64,000 nucleotides of DNA from Paraglaciecola mesophila (GTDB taxonomy: Bacteria > Pseudomonadota > Gammaproteobacteria > Enterobacterales > Alteromonadaceae): the NCBI RefSeq assembly GCF_009906955.1, contig NZ_CP047656.1:1629501-1693500 (forward strand). Reading direction: 5' to 3'. The position numbers and the translations under genes were made by a program. The notes under the pieces were generated by a model that was not told the origin of the DNA, did not search any database, and saw only the letters and a list, made by a program, of their open reading frames with translations. How positions within the stretch are numbered: position 1 is the first letter of the stretch; each line of letters opens with the position of its first letter. Shown one piece after another: positions 7,602 through 17,767 of this stretch.

Positions 7602-10127
7602 ATGAACCAAGATTTTGAACAATATCATGACATTATCGAACAGCTAAAGCCCATGATAAATGAGCCAGAGTTTGGTCAGGTTCTCACACAAGTGGCAGGT
7701 TCAGTACCTAAACAAAAACGCTTTTTACTTAAGATGGAGCTCAAGCGTTTAGCGCGGCCTTGTACCCGCTTAATCGATTTACGTGGCTATGTTGATGGCA
7801 AATGTAAACTCTATGAATACGAGAATCAGCAGCACTTCTTAGACGACATAGCGATAGAGGTATTTGAGCGCCAAGTGCGCTCTTTTGGAGAGTATTCAGT
7901 GGGCGTATACGAGGCCGTAATGAATACTGAAAATAACTACCGCGTCATGCATAAAAAATCGCAACAAGCGTCACAAACCCCACAGCCCGAAGAAGACAAC
8001 ACCCCGGCCAGCCAGCAATACTTAGCGCCTATTATGCCCTTTGGTGAATTTGCTCAGCGCAGTGAAGAGCGCATGAATTACTCCATGAGTGTTGAGCTAT
8101 TTACTGAAACGAATAAGAGCATGCTAGCAACAACCGTCGACGTATCGCTTAGTGGCTTAAAGCTTAAAATCAGTAAAGAATATCGATTTAAATCAGGTGA
8201 GCGCTTAGCTGTTCAATTCCGCGGATTAGAACATGAGTATATGCTGGAAAACCGCCAAGGAGTTCAATACGTCATCGAATCTGTTGAACGTAATGCACAA
8301 GACCAACGATTGCACTTAAAGCGATTATTCGACACCCTTTTGCCTAGCTTTGATCGTTTTCTTGAACGCTTTATTCATGGCAACAAGCGCCGTTACAAAG
8401 TGAATTTAGACAATACGTTTGACGCCATACATAAGAAAACGTACGAGCAGTATTACATTCCTAATTTCACCTCGATTCCGGTATATATCGAGTCTACAGA
8501 CGATCAGTTCGTCCCCCGCTATGCCCTAGCAAATGATTGTAACCGTCAGGATATTTTCTATTGGAACAATGAAATTAGCGACCTCAAGTTAGGTTATTTG
8601 TTCAGTGATGCCCGCATTAAAAAATGCCTTTCTTATCCTAAGGGCTCACAAGAAACTTACCTCTATGTATTTCACCATATAAAAAATGAAAAGGTATATT
8701 TTTACTCAGCTTCCCATGAAGAGTTGGCCGCCAACGCAGGTTTACGTGATTTATATCTGAGTTACGGTTCTCGTAAAATAAGTTGGCGCGTGTATAAATT
8801 GCAGATACAAGAGGTTGAACCAAAACAAAGCCATCGCCCTTTATCCATCGCGGATAGCATCAGTGAGTCAGTTAAGCGCCAAAACCAACCGCCGACGCCT
8901 CGTCTCATGTCTCGTTTGCGCCATTTAAGTCATATCGCCTTGTTAACCAATGTGACTGATGATGCCAATACCCTCTGCTATCAGAAATTACCCTTAGTGC
9001 GCGCCAAACTACCTAGCCTGAAGGTTTTTGGACATCCACGGAATCGCGTACCAGAAAACATCCAAGTATTTCGATTCAAATATGCGAACCAACGCCGTGA
9101 AACTCGCTTTATGCTGCGCACCGCAATTGAGCTTAAAGTAGAAGATATGGTTATCGAGGGACACACAGAAGACATTTCCATTCAGGGTATTAAACTTGAA
9201 CTAAAATCATTTTTTCACAAAAGTACTGATAGTCTGGTAGAAATCAATTTCCCTCAATTACAAAAAGTTACCCGCAAGTATGATTTGAGCAACTTATCCT
9301 ATACCGTACGCCATATATCAAATGAGCGTAATGTACTTCATCTCAATGTTGTAAACGATGAAAGTAGCACGACGACCAAAGCATTTTTTGATGAGTTAAT
9401 TAAAAACAATCGCTCTAAACTCAAGGCCTACCGGGATGAAGAAGATATTCCTGGAATAGGTGAAGCGTTGCGGAACATATACGCTAATAATGTACCAAAT
9501 GTGGCGTTTTTCATTCGCAAAGAAGGCGCAAAATACCTGCCTGACGCCACTGCGACATGGTCTGCACAAACGCGTCTGACCAACTTACTGAGTTTTCAAG
9601 CTCCCCCTGGTGAGTTCAATTTACTACCGTTATTCGAAGGTTTTAATGGGCCATTGGACTTTATTCAACATACCCTTAGCCACATTAAGCCCCATCAGCG
9701 CCCCATGATGAGCGAGTTATTTGTGGCATTTGATCCTAAAAAAGAGAGTACATCAGAAGCGATAAAAAGTTGCTTTATAGAACAGTTTGCAAATGACGAC
9801 CAACGCCGACAGTTTATTTCCCAAGCAATTGAGCAAGGCCAGTTTATTGCACTGAAAATATTTATAGCCCGTACCGGCCGGCCTGATATCGACCGCCTAC
9901 AATCCGAGATTAATTACGTCGGCGTATACGCCGTACACAGGGCCAAACAACTTGAAGAAAAGTTATGGAACGTTAATGGCGTGGGCGATATTTTGGATAT
10001 AACAGACTTGGTCATGAGTCGTTACCAATTTGATGCGCTAACCATTCACGACAACCGAGAAAGACAACAATATCAAGCGCATAAAAGTATCGAAATTGAG
10101 CAATTATTAAATTCAGACTCCCCTTAA
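7602..10127 (+). CDS. Large tandem PilZ-domain protein
   Basis: This is a cytoplasmic protein of 841 residues from the ATG at 7602. An in-frame start at 7542 adds 20 residues without a better ribosome-binding site. Two PilZ-type cyclic di-GMP binding modules are visible. The first has RSEER (RxxxR, about 153-157) followed by DVSLSG (DxSxxG, about 180-185). The second has RRETR (about 498-502) followed by DISIQG (about 524-529). The parts between and after them, about 300 residues each, match nothing I recognise. There are no membrane segments. The gene is divergent from radA and convergent with serB. It is probably an effector reading the cyclic di-GMP signal, given the YfiN-type and GGDEF genes nearby. 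The output is unknown. Confidence 0.85.
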   Translation: MNQDFEQYHDIIEQLKPMINEPEFGQVLTQVAGSVPKQKRFLLKMELKRLARPCTRLIDLRGYVDGKCKLYEYENQQHFLDDIAIEVFERQVRSFGEYSVGVYEAVMNTENNYRVMHKKSQQASQTPQPEEDNTPASQQYLAPIMPFGEFAQRSEERMNYSMSVELFTETNKSMLATTVDVSLSGLKLKISKEYRFKSGERLAVQFRGLEHEYMLENRQGVQYVIESVERNAQDQRLHLKRLFDTLLPSFDRFLERFIHGNKRRYKVNLDNTFDAIHKKTYEQYYIPNFTSIPVYIESTDDQFVPRYALANDCNRQDIFYWNNEISDLKLGYLFSDARIKKCLSYPKGSQETYLYVFHHIKNEKVYFYSASHEELAANAGLRDLYLSYGSRKISWRVYKLQIQEVEPKQSHRPLSIADSISESVKRQNQPPTPRLMSRLRHLSHIALLTNVTDDANTLCYQKLPLVRAKLPSLKVFGHPRNRVPENIQVFRFKYANQRRETRFMLRTAIELKVEDMVIEGHTEDISIQGIKLELKSFFHKSTDSLVEINFPQLQKVTRKYDLSNLSYTVRHISNERNVLHLNVVNDESSTTTKAFFDELIKNNRSKLKAYRDEEDIPGIGEALRNIYANNVPNVAFFIRKEGAKYLPDATATWSAQTRLTNLLSFQAPPGEFNLLPLFEGFNGPLDFIQHTLSHIKPHQRPMMSELFVAFDPKKESTSEAIKSCFIEQFANDDQRRQFISQAIEQGQFIALKIFIARTGRPDIDRLQSEINYVGVYAVHRAKQLEEKLWNVNGVGDILDITDLVMSRYQFDALTIHDNRERQQYQAHKSIEIEQLLNSDSP

Positions 10128-10130
10128 ATT

Positions 10131-10150
10131 GAGCGCCCATTGAGGCGCTC
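10131..10150. terminator. Hairpin between convergent PilZ and serB genes
   Basis: A 7 bp GC-rich stem (GAGCGCC/GGCGCTC) with a 6-base loop sits between the two stop codons. It has no clear T-run in either direction, so termination is only likely. Confidence 0.5.
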
Positions 10151-10160
10151 TGAGAATACC

Positions 10161-11234
10161 TTATTTTCGATCGGGGGTGGCTGCTGCCAATACCCAAAGT
10201 AAGGAGTCTAACCCTCCGTTTCGAATAGATATATCAGCTTGAGCACGCACTACCGGTTTGGCATGAAACGCCACACCTAGCGCTGCGGCGTTCATCATGA
10301 CTAAATCATTGGCACCGTCCCCCATGGCAATGGTCTGACAATCCGTGACATCAAATTCATTAGCCATTTCAAGCAAAGTCGCGGCTTTGACCTGAGCATC
10401 AACTACGCTCCCAGTTACCTGCCCCGTCAACTTACCATCAACGATTTCAAGTTCATTGGCGACTGCGCCATCAAGCTCTAGTCTATCTGCGAGATATTCC
10501 GCAAAGTAAGTAAATCCGCCCGATGCAATCGCCAGTTTCCATTGATGCTGTTTTAAAAAGCGCACCAAATTGAAAACTCCCGGCATGAGCGGCAACGCTC
10601 GGCGTACTTGTTGTAATATATCTTCGTTGGCACCTTTTAGGCAGCCAACACGACTGCGTAAACTTTCTTCGAAATCGAGTTTACCTTGCATGGCCTTAGC
10701 CGTGACACTTGATACCTCTTCCCCAACGCCAGCGAGTTTTGCAATCTCATCTATGCACTCAACACTGATTACAGTACTGTCCATGTCCATCACTAATAAA
10801 CCGGGCTCATCAAGGCGAGGCGCACTTGAAAACAAGCATATTTCTACCGCATGTTCATTTGCAATTCGCTCGAGTAGCGGTCTTAAATCTTCAGTGCTTT
10901 GACGCTCGACACGCAATACAACGCCGACTCCTGTTAACGGGACATCACGTAATATTTGATAACACAGTACATTGAGCTTATCTGAAAATGCCATAGATAC
11001 AGCAAAGACCTTAGCTAAGCTCAGACCTTCAGCAAAAATAACGACACTACTGTGCTCAACGCTTAAGTCAAAGCCCTGCAAGCTCAGCTTGCTTGGTGAG
11101 AATCCTTCATGGGCCACCGTACTAACGATACGATCATTGATAAAGTGAAACTGATTAAACGTTCGATCGGCAATTAAACGTTCAAGAAAGAGGCTAGATG
11201 CCAGTTGTTTAGAGTGCGGACTAAATTCAAACAC
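10161..11234 (-). CDS. serB: Phosphoserine phosphatase SerB
   Basis: SerB catalyses the last step of serine biosynthesis, hydrolysing O-phosphoserine. It is a HAD-family enzyme of 357 residues, somewhat longer than the enterobacterial form because of an N-terminal regulatory-type region. The motifs are in order: MDMDSTVI (nucleophile and acid-base Asp pair), SGGFTYF (motif II), a conserved Lys, and GDGANDLVM (motif III). The cap region EEVSSVTAKAMQGKLDFEESLR is typical of SerB. It is convergent with the PilZ gene and divergent from trmO. Confidence 0.96.
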   Translation of the reverse strand: MFEFSPHSKQLASSLFLERLIADRTFNQFHFINDRIVSTVAHEGFSPSKLSLQGFDLSVEHSSVVIFAEGLSLAKVFAVSMAFSDKLNVLCYQILRDVPLTGVGVVLRVERQSTEDLRPLLERIANEHAVEICLFSSAPRLDEPGLLVMDMDSTVISVECIDEIAKLAGVGEEVSSVTAKAMQGKLDFEESLRSRVGCLKGANEDILQQVRRALPLMPGVFNLVRFLKQHQWKLAIASGGFTYFAEYLADRLELDGAVANELEIVDGKLTGQVTGSVVDAQVKAATLLEMANEFDVTDCQTIAMGDGANDLVMMNAAALGVAFHAKPVVRAQADISIRNGGLDSLLWVLAAATPDRK

Positions 11235-11469
11235 GTATTTGACCTGAATATTAAGTAGAGGTGAATGTTACCAAAGCCAAAGGTAAATGCCACCCGCATT
11301 CATCAGCAAAGCCTACAAGCCTGTGTAATCGGATGACCGACGCGAATGCTCTATACTGCTGGTCTTTACGTGTTCTAGCATAGCCCAGTGTGAAATTTAC
11401 TTTGGCTATCTCGCTTTAGACGCTTACCATAGTCAATTATCCAAGCTGTTAAGTAACCGAACTGTCACC

Positions 11470-12207
11470 ATGCTCAAGCAACACTCTATTAGCCTGCAGC
11501 CACTAGGCGTAATTCGCACTCCGTATCAGCAAAAATTTGCCATTCCTAGGCAGCCTAACCTGGTTGATTCTGCCCATGGCGAAGTCATTTTTAATGATAC
11601 GTTCAACGACCCAAACATGCTGCGCGGAATAGAACAGTTCAGTCATTTATGGTTGTTATTTCAGTTTCATAAAACGGCCGAGCAAGGCTGGTCCCCTATG
11701 GTGCGTCCTCCGCGCCTCGGTGGAAATAAAAAGCAGGGTGTATTGGCCACACGTAGCACCTTTAGGCCAAATAGTATTGGTATGTCGGTTGTGCAATACC
11801 ACAAAGTGGAACAAAAAGACGGCCAATTAAGCCTGCACGTCAAAGGCGTAGACTTACTTGATGGCACTCCGATAATTGATATAAAACCCTACATTCCTTG
11901 GGCTGATAGCATCCCCGTGGCAAGGGGTGGTTTTGCTGCCCAGCCCCCACCAGAAATGGCGGTGTATTTTGAAAGCCAATGTGCAGAGCAATTAGCCTAT
12001 TGGCAAAGTCGATACCCTATGCTGAGCAAACTTATCGAGCAAGTATTGGCTCAAGATCCACGACCGGCTTATAAAGCCAAGCAAGAAAGCGATGCTCAGT
12101 ACGGTATGAGCTTATATGATCTGAACATTCGCTGGCGAGTTAATGGGCAAGCCAATTACGTGACAAGTATCGCTCAACACGCGCCGGACAAGATAATTAA
12201 AGAATGA
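11470..12207 (+). CDS. trmO: tRNA (N6-threonylcarbamoyladenosine37-N6)-methyltransferase TrmO
   Basis: TrmO methylates t6A at position 37 of tRNAs, using S-adenosylmethionine and an unusual beta-barrel fold (YaeB/TsaA family). At 245 residues it has the usual length. The signature stretches are IRTPYQQKFAIPRQP near the N-terminus, SHLWLLFQFH, the central RPPRLGGNKKQGVLATRSTFRPNSIGMS segment (given here in pieces: RPPRLGG, ATRSTFRPN, IGMS), and LDGTPIIDIKPYIPW. Its stop lies 115 bp before proS. Confidence 0.94.
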   Translation: MLKQHSISLQPLGVIRTPYQQKFAIPRQPNLVDSAHGEVIFNDTFNDPNMLRGIEQFSHLWLLFQFHKTAEQGWSPMVRPPRLGGNKKQGVLATRSTFRPNSIGMSVVQYHKVEQKDGQLSLHVKGVDLLDGTPIIDIKPYIPWADSIPVARGGFAAQPPPEMAVYFESQCAEQLAYWQSRYPMLSKLIEQVLAQDPRPAYKAKQESDAQYGMSLYDLNIRWRVNGQANYVTSIAQHAPDKIIKE

Positions 12208-12322
12208 CGATAAACAGATAAAGTTTAGCAATATTTAACGTTTCGGGCCTTTAGCCCAGCCAAAGTGGCTGGTAGAATAGCCGCCGATTTCTAACCCATA
12301 CCTAATTGAGAAGCTCACGCCA

Positions 12323-14038
12323 ATGCGCACAAGCCAATATTTATTATCGACCCAAAAAGAAACACCTGCGGATGCAGAAGTCATTAGTCACCAGCTTATG
12401 CTACGTGCAGGCTTGGTTCGCAAGCTCGCATCAGGACTTTACACTTGGTTACCCACTGGCTTGCGTGTATTAAATAAAGTCGCTCAGATCGTGCGCGAAG
12501 AAATGGATCGAGCAGGCTCATTAGAAATACTCATGCCCGTAGTGCAACCTGCTGATTTATGGCAAGAATCTGGCCGATGGGATGAGTACGGCCCAGAGCT
12601 TTTACGGGTAAAAGACCGTCACTTTCGAGATTTTGTGTTAGGCCCAACTCATGAAGAAGTAGTGACTGCCTTGGTCAAAAACGAAGTGAGTAGCTATAAG
12701 CAACTACCGTTGAACGTGTATCAGATTCAAACAAAATTCCGTGACGAAGTACGTCCGCGATTTGGTGTAATGCGTGGCCGTGAGTTCACCATGAAAGATG
12801 CCTACTCGTTTCATTTAAGTGACGAGTGTTTAAATAAAACCTACGATGAAATGTTTGCCGCATACTGCCGCGTATTCGAGCGTATCAATTTAGAATTCCG
12901 TCCGGTGATTGCTGATAACGGCTCTATCGGTGGAAATGCTTCTCACGAATTCCACGTTCTTGCTGAGTCAGGTGAAGACGATATCGCGTTTAGTAACGCT
13001 TCAGATTACGCTGCTAACATTGAAAAAGCCGAAGCCATAGCGCCACAAATAGACCGCCCTGCCCCAAGCGCAGAGCTAAGTAAAGTTGCCACGCCAAATG
13101 CCAAAACGATTGAGCAAGTCAGTGCACTATTAAACGTTCCTGCACAGCAATCAGTGAAAACGCTTATCGTGCTTGGTGAGGCAGATGATAAGAGTCAACA
13201 AGGGCTGGTTGCTCTAGTACTGCGCGGCGATCATCAGCTAAACGAGCTAAAAGCAGAAAAATTAAACGGTGTTTTTGCTCCGCTTACGATGGCCAGCGAA
13301 GTACAAATTGAAGAAGCTATTGGTTGCGCTGTTGGCTCAATCGGCCCTGTAGGTTTAAACATTCCTGTCATTGCTGATCACAGTGCAGCGGTATTAGCTG
13401 ATTTCGTTTGTGGCGCAAATGAAAACGATGTTCACTACACAGGTGCCAACTGGGACCGTGACGCAAAAGAATATCAACAAGCAGACATACGTAATGTGCA
13501 AGCGGGTGACCCGTCCCCTGATGGCAAGGGTACACTTGAAATAAAACGCGGTATTGAAGTCGGCCATATATTCCAGCTTGGCAGCAAGTATTCAGAAGCA
13601 ATGAACTGTGGTGTGCTAGACGAAAACGGCAAACACCAGGTGCTTAACATGGGATGTTATGGCATTGGGGTTTCACGTATTGTTGCAGCGGCTATTGAAC
13701 AGAATCATGACAAATACGGCATTATTTGGCCAGATGCAATTGCCCCATTCAAAGTGGCAATTGTACCTATGAACATGCATAAGTCTCACCGTATCCAACA
13801 AGTTGCTGAGGACATGTACGCCCAGTTAAAAGCTGCGGGAATCGACGTGCTATTCGATGATCGTAAAGAGCGCCCAGGCGTTATGTTCAATGACATGGAA
13901 TTAGTCGGCGTACCTCACACGATAGTGATTGGTGAGCGTAATCTTGATGAGCAAAAAGTTGAATACAAGAACCGCCGTAGCGGTGAAAAGCAACTGATCG
14001 ATATAGCGCAGATTGCAGATTTTATCGCCACGCTGTAA
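12323..14038 (+). CDS. proS: Prolyl-tRNA synthetase
   Basis: ProS is a class II aminoacyl-tRNA synthetase that charges tRNA-Pro. The protein has 571 residues, the bacterial form with an inserted editing domain between motifs 2 and 3. Motif 1 lies in the N-terminal [15 protein letters not shown] region, motif 2 has the [21 protein letters not shown] stretch (about 135-157), the YbaK-like editing insert spans about 225-400, and motif 3 is [10 protein letters not shown]. The anticodon-binding domain follows. A terminator lies about 55 bp downstream. Confidence 0.98.
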   Translation: MRTSQYLLSTQKETPADAEVISHQLMLRAGLVRKLASGLYTWLPTGLRVLNKVAQIVREEMDRAGSLEILMPVVQPADLWQESGRWDEYGPELLRVKDRHFRDFVLGPTHEEVVTALVKNEVSSYKQLPLNVYQIQTKFRDEVRPRFGVMRGREFTMKDAYSFHLSDECLNKTYDEMFAAYCRVFERINLEFRPVIADNGSIGGNASHEFHVLAESGEDDIAFSNASDYAANIEKAEAIAPQIDRPAPSAELSKVATPNAKTIEQVSALLNVPAQQSVKTLIVLGEADDKSQQGLVALVLRGDHQLNELKAEKLNGVFAPLTMASEVQIEEAIGCAVGSIGPVGLNIPVIADHSAAVLADFVCGANENDVHYTGANWDRDAKEYQQADIRNVQAGDPSPDGKGTLEIKRGIEVGHIFQLGSKYSEAMNCGVLDENGKHQVLNMGCYGIGVSRIVAAAIEQNHDKYGIIWPDAIAPFKVAIVPMNMHKSHRIQQVAEDMYAQLKAAGIDVLFDDRKERPGVMFNDMELVGVPHTIVIGERNLDEQKVEYKNRRSGEKQLIDIAQIADFIATL

Positions 14039-14094
14039 ATCGACTTTAAGCAAGCCTAGCTATATTGGCCGGCACCGTCGGCCAGTTAGTAATT

Positions 14095-14117
14095 AAAGCG
14101 CATAGATTGCGCTTTTT
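14095..14117 (+). terminator. Rho-independent terminator of proS
   Basis: An AAAGCGCA/TGCGCTTT stem with a small loop is followed by a T-rich run. A second GC-rich inverted repeat (GGCCG...CGGCC) lies just upstream. Confidence 0.85.
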
Positions 14118-14251
14118 TCTTGCCCGCAATATACCCGTGTATAAGATTAAGACTTATTGAACGCTCACATTAGTGCTAATCTTTATAGATGCGAAAAGCG
14201 TGCTATTAGTTGTGCCACTGAAACACTTTGTACAGCCCTAGCGCCTAATAA

Positions 14252-15103
14252 ATGAGTATTTTAATGGAATTAACCTTTTACGGTGTACGAGGCTCTGTAC
14301 CCACTCCTGGCGCTGAGTATGTAAAGTATGGTGGTAATACTGCATGTGTCCACATTGAACTAAATGACGGTACTGACATTATTATCGACGCTGGTACAGG
14401 TATACGAACGTTAGGACAAAAGCTCGTTAAGAAAGATGGAGATATTCACCTTCTTTTAAGTCACAACCATTGGGATCATATTCAAGGTTTTCCGTTTTTT
14501 GCACCTATTTTTCAACCAAAACGTAACATCTACATCACCCCAGGACAAACTACCCTAGGGGAGCACGACAATATTTTAAAGCAAATGAGTGGCAGCTACT
14601 TCCCTGTACAATTTGATACCTTGCAATCCTCAATTTCATTAGATGTGAAAGCCGAAAACATTCAACAATGGCGTTTAGGTCCCGCGGAAATCAAGCGTCA
14701 AAAAATCAACCATCCAGGCGGTGGCAGCGCCTATAGTATTATCGCTGATGGCAAGAAAATCGTGTACATTACGGATAATGAACTCTACCCCCCGTACAAG
14801 AAAAGTACTGACTTTTTAGATTGGGTAGAGTTTGCCCGAGATGCCGATTTAGTCGTGCATGATGCCCAGTATATGTTAGCTGATATGCCCGGCAAAGCTG
14901 GTTGGGGGCATTCAGTGGCAGAAGAAGCTGTAAAACTGACGATGGCATGTCGAGCAAAACGCTTGGCCTTATATAGCCATGATCACTCGCGAACTGACGA
15001 TAACGTTGCCGCGGTAGAAGCGCACTGCCAAGAGTTAGTTGCCATAGCAGAAGCAGATCTTGAATTATTTGCTGCTGCTGAAGGGATGTGCATCGCTTTT
15101 TAG
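14252..15103 (+). CDS. Metallo-beta-lactamase-fold hydrolase
   Basis: This MBL-fold metal-dependent hydrolase has 283 residues; an ATG at 14264 is an equally good start. The N-terminal YGVRGSVPTPG and KYGGNTACV are typical of the PhnP/cAMP-phosphodiesterase-like branch. The metal site is HNHWDH (HxHxDH) at about 73-78, with further ligands in IVYITDNE, VVHDAQY and a SHDHSR near the C-terminus. The substrate cannot be told. Members of this branch include cyclic nucleotide phosphodiesterases and phosphonate-pathway enzymes. The patatin-like gene begins 26 bp downstream on the same strand, so the two are probably co-transcribed. Confidence 0.85.
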   Translation: MSILMELTFYGVRGSVPTPGAEYVKYGGNTACVHIELNDGTDIIIDAGTGIRTLGQKLVKKDGDIHLLLSHNHWDHIQGFPFFAPIFQPKRNIYITPGQTTLGEHDNILKQMSGSYFPVQFDTLQSSISLDVKAENIQQWRLGPAEIKRQKINHPGGGSAYSIIADGKKIVYITDNELYPPYKKSTDFLDWVEFARDADLVVHDAQYMLADMPGKAGWGHSVAEEAVKLTMACRAKRLALYSHDHSRTDDNVAAVEAHCQELVAIAEADLELFAAAEGMCIAF

Positions 15104-15129
15104 AAGAATGAGTAGGACCCAAATTTACC

Positions 15130-16260
15130 ATGCATGAACGTCATCATTATGCGTTGCTTTTATCCGGTGGTGGTGCTCGAGCCGCTTATCAGTTAGGTGT
15201 ACTCAAGTCGATTAGTAGCTACTTACCTCGAAACCAAGGTATTCCATTTCCTATCGTTTGTGGTAGTTCAGCCGGTGCAATCAATGCCACAGGGCTTGCG
15301 TGCTATGCCTCATGCTATCACTTGGGCATACGCAAGTTAGAACATGTTTGGAAGAATTTCACTACCCGTCAAGTCTATGGCAGCGGTATTCGTGATGTAT
15401 ATTCCCATTTAGCACAAAGTTATTTTCGCAGCTTTCAGTCAACCCTTAATCAGAAACAAGCCAGCAGCTTATTAAACAATGCTCCGCTTCGAAAGCTCAT
15501 TCGTAGTCGCTTAGATTTCAAACGTATCGATAACAATGTTGCAAGAGGTTACTTACGTGCGATAAGCATAAGTGCATCAAGCTACAGCACTCACGATTCA
15601 ATTAGCTACTTTCAAGGTCATCACGACATCGCTCCTTGGCACAGGCAGCAGCGCCGTGGCATAAAAACCGCATTGCACAGTGAGCACCTCATGGCGTCAT
15701 CTGCCATCCCGTTAGTCTTTCCTCCGGTTAAGTTAGATGGGGAGTTTTTAGGCGATGGTTCGGTACATCAACTGTCTCCTTTAAGTCCAGCCATTCATCT
15801 AGGCGCACAAAAAATCATGGTCATTGGTGTTGAGCAACCCGAAAAAGCCCCCAGGTTCACTCAAGTCGCCCATTACCCAAGTAGTTTAGAAATTGCCGGC
15901 CATTTGTTAGACACCATTTTCGCTGATACTTTACGCTCTGATTTAGAACGAATGCAGCGCATTAATCAGACGCTTGAACAGTTAACCCCGCAACAACGCC
16001 TGCAGAGTCCGTTAAAAACCATAGATTGCTTGGTTGTCAACCCAAGTATCTCGTTCAACGACATGGCTGCGCGACACTTTCATCAAATGCCGTCTGGGAT
16101 TAAATCTCTGTTGCGATTAATGGGCTTACATAACAAAGCAGACTCGTCGCTTCTCAGTTATTTAATTTTTGAACAAGAATATTGTAAGGAGTTAATTGCA
16201 CTTGGGATGAAAGATGGACTCGCCCGAGCAGATGAGATCCGCAGTTTTCTTGGCATTTAA
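15130..16260 (+). CDS. Patatin-like phospholipase family protein
   Basis: This 376-residue patatin-like acyl hydrolase has the glycine-rich oxyanion motif SGGGARAAYQLGVL at about 10-23, the nucleophile elbow GSSAG (GxSxG) at about 48-52, and the catalytic Asp in GDGSVHQ at about 210. The Ser-Asp dyad looks complete. No signal peptide or membrane segment is visible, so it probably acts in the cytoplasm or at the inner membrane surface. It lies directly behind the MBL-fold hydrolase gene. The lipid substrate is unknown. Confidence 0.88.
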   Translation: MHERHHYALLLSGGGARAAYQLGVLKSISSYLPRNQGIPFPIVCGSSAGAINATGLACYASCYHLGIRKLEHVWKNFTTRQVYGSGIRDVYSHLAQSYFRSFQSTLNQKQASSLLNNAPLRKLIRSRLDFKRIDNNVARGYLRAISISASSYSTHDSISYFQGHHDIAPWHRQQRRGIKTALHSEHLMASSAIPLVFPPVKLDGEFLGDGSVHQLSPLSPAIHLGAQKIMVIGVEQPEKAPRFTQVAHYPSSLEIAGHLLDTIFADTLRSDLERMQRINQTLEQLTPQQRLQSPLKTIDCLVVNPSISFNDMAARHFHQMPSGIKSLLRLMGLHNKADSSLLSYLIFEQEYCKELIALGMKDGLARADEIRSFLGI

Positions 16261-16320
16261 ACAAACTCATACAGAAGTGAAAAAAGCACAAAGACTAACC
16301 TGGAAAATAACACTATAGCG

Positions 16321-17058
16321 TTACAAAATCACCACGTCTTTGCCACAGTCATATTGGGTTTGTTCAATTAGGCTACGATCACTGTTTAACCACCCCTGCT
16401 TACGCATGACACGTAAATTTTCTGCAAGTTTAGGGGCAAGAGCATGATGTTTTCGATGAATGAAATGATAACCGTAGCGTACAAGTGATGCTTCTAATTT
16501 AAAAAAATAAGTGTCTTTGCCCGCTTGGCAAATAATTTGTTTACCTTCAAGTGTGGTGGCTAAAATTGACTGCACCAAACCTTGATCTAATAATTTACCT
16601 AAACTTTTTGCTGATGCCACGTACTCACAACTCAGCGCAAATTGTGTGCATATATCTTTTGCTCGCTCAAAGCCTACTAGCATCGCAATTTTTTGTTTTT
16701 TTGAAAGATCACATTCAGTTAATTGAACACAGAAAAAACCTGTATTGCCTACACCTATTGGTTCTTCAACCCGAATAAGGTTTGCATAGCGTTGCCCTAC
16801 AGAGGCAAAACGGTAGGCCTCCGCATCGATCTCCCCTGAATTAACCATAGCTAAACCGCGCTTTGATGGAAGGTAAACCAGGGAAGGATCGATATCGAGA
16901 TTTTCATACAAACGCTTAAACAAGCGCAGCGTACTTTTTTGCGGTACAGGGCCTGCAGCTTCCGTCACATTAATCGTGAACAGTTGGTGGGCTGAATTTG
17001 ACTGCACTTGAAGAGAAAAAAGTAGCGTCATTAAAAGTACAACGTACGTCAGTAACAT
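16321..17058 (-). CDS. Periplasmic binding-protein-like (SBP_bac_3-type) protein
   Basis: This exported protein has 245 residues, with a signal peptide ending near LQVQSNS. The fold appears to be the type 2 periplasmic binding protein. Features are PQKSTLRLFKRLYENLDID followed by YLPSKRGLAMVNSGEIDAEAYR (shown in pieces: LPSKRGLAM, GEIDAEAYR), a pattern common in orphan solute-binding-like proteins of Alteromonadales and Vibrionales. No ABC permease or ATPase gene is adjacent, so it is an orphan. It could be a sensory or scavenging protein. The assignment rests on overall resemblance only. Confidence 0.6.
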   Translation of the reverse strand: MLLTYVVLLMTLLFSLQVQSNSAHQLFTINVTEAAGPVPQKSTLRLFKRLYENLDIDPSLVYLPSKRGLAMVNSGEIDAEAYRFASVGQRYANLIRVEEPIGVGNTGFFCVQLTECDLSKKQKIAMLVGFERAKDICTQFALSCEYVASAKSLGKLLDQGLVQSILATTLEGKQIICQAGKDTYFFKLEASLVRYGYHFIHRKHHALAPKLAENLRVMRKQGWLNSDRSLIEQTQYDCGKDVVIL

Positions 17059-17171
17059 AGGCTTATTCTTATTTATAGTGTGTTAAATGTAGCACGCAAA
17101 AATAATCTAAGCAGTACTTTACACTTACACTTTAATCTAATGTAAGAACAGCAAAAGCCCGCAAAAACAGG

Positions 17172-17645
17172 TTAGTCGTTTTGGGCATCACCACGAAATT
17201 TTAGCTGCAACCCTTTTAAAAAGTTTCTCAAGAACTGATCCTGACACTCTCGATAATGGCGATTGCCGGGCTTACGAAACAACGCACTTAATTCATGCTT
17301 GGAAAGACGAAAATCACTTTTTTGCATAATTTCTAGAATATCTTCTGCTTGCAGATTAAGTGCAATTTTTAGTTTCATTAAAATGATGTTGTTGGTCAAC
17401 ACTCGCTCTACTGGAGCAGGTGCACCTTCTCGTTTGCCACGTTTTAAGTTAATCAGGCCATTCAAAAACAGCGCAAATTGTAAGTCGGTAATTCGAACAA
17501 ACTCCGGCTCTTCTTCTTTACGCAACCAACTGTGAAGTTGGGCGGTTGTCGCAGGGTATTCCGCTTGAGCAAATACATCGAGCATTTGCTTATCATTAAA
17601 GTCAAAAATATAGCGAATACGACGCATCACATCGTTATTAATCAT
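17172..17645 (-). CDS. YehS-like protein (DUF1456 family)
   Basis: This 157-residue cytoplasmic protein consists of two similar halves. The first opens NNDVMRRIRYIFDFND and contains the repeat-like phrase LHSWLRKEEEPEF. The second opens TNNIILMKLKIALNL and contains LSALFRKPGNRHYRECQDQ. This duplicated arrangement and the length are typical of the YehS/DUF1456 family. The biochemical role is unknown. It stands alone on the minus strand between the binding-protein-like gene and the carboxyltransferase gene. Confidence 0.85.
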   Translation of the reverse strand: MINNDVMRRIRYIFDFNDKQMLDVFAQAEYPATTAQLHSWLRKEEEPEFVRITDLQFALFLNGLINLKRGKREGAPAPVERVLTNNIILMKLKIALNLQAEDILEIMQKSDFRLSKHELSALFRKPGNRHYRECQDQFLRNFLKGLQLKFRGDAQND

Positions 17646-17767
17646 TTATCATTCCTAGTTGGGCACGGGCTCAAAGTCGTCTTTGAGCGTTGAATGGCGC
17701 TATCATACCCATGTTGCCAGTAAAGCACGATCAAAACCGCCCGTTGGCGTAAAAGAATAGGCAGCCT

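Noticed and set aside
14769..15131. A 120-codon minus-strand ORF
   Set aside because: It is antisense to the MBL-fold hydrolase, which has a complete metal site.
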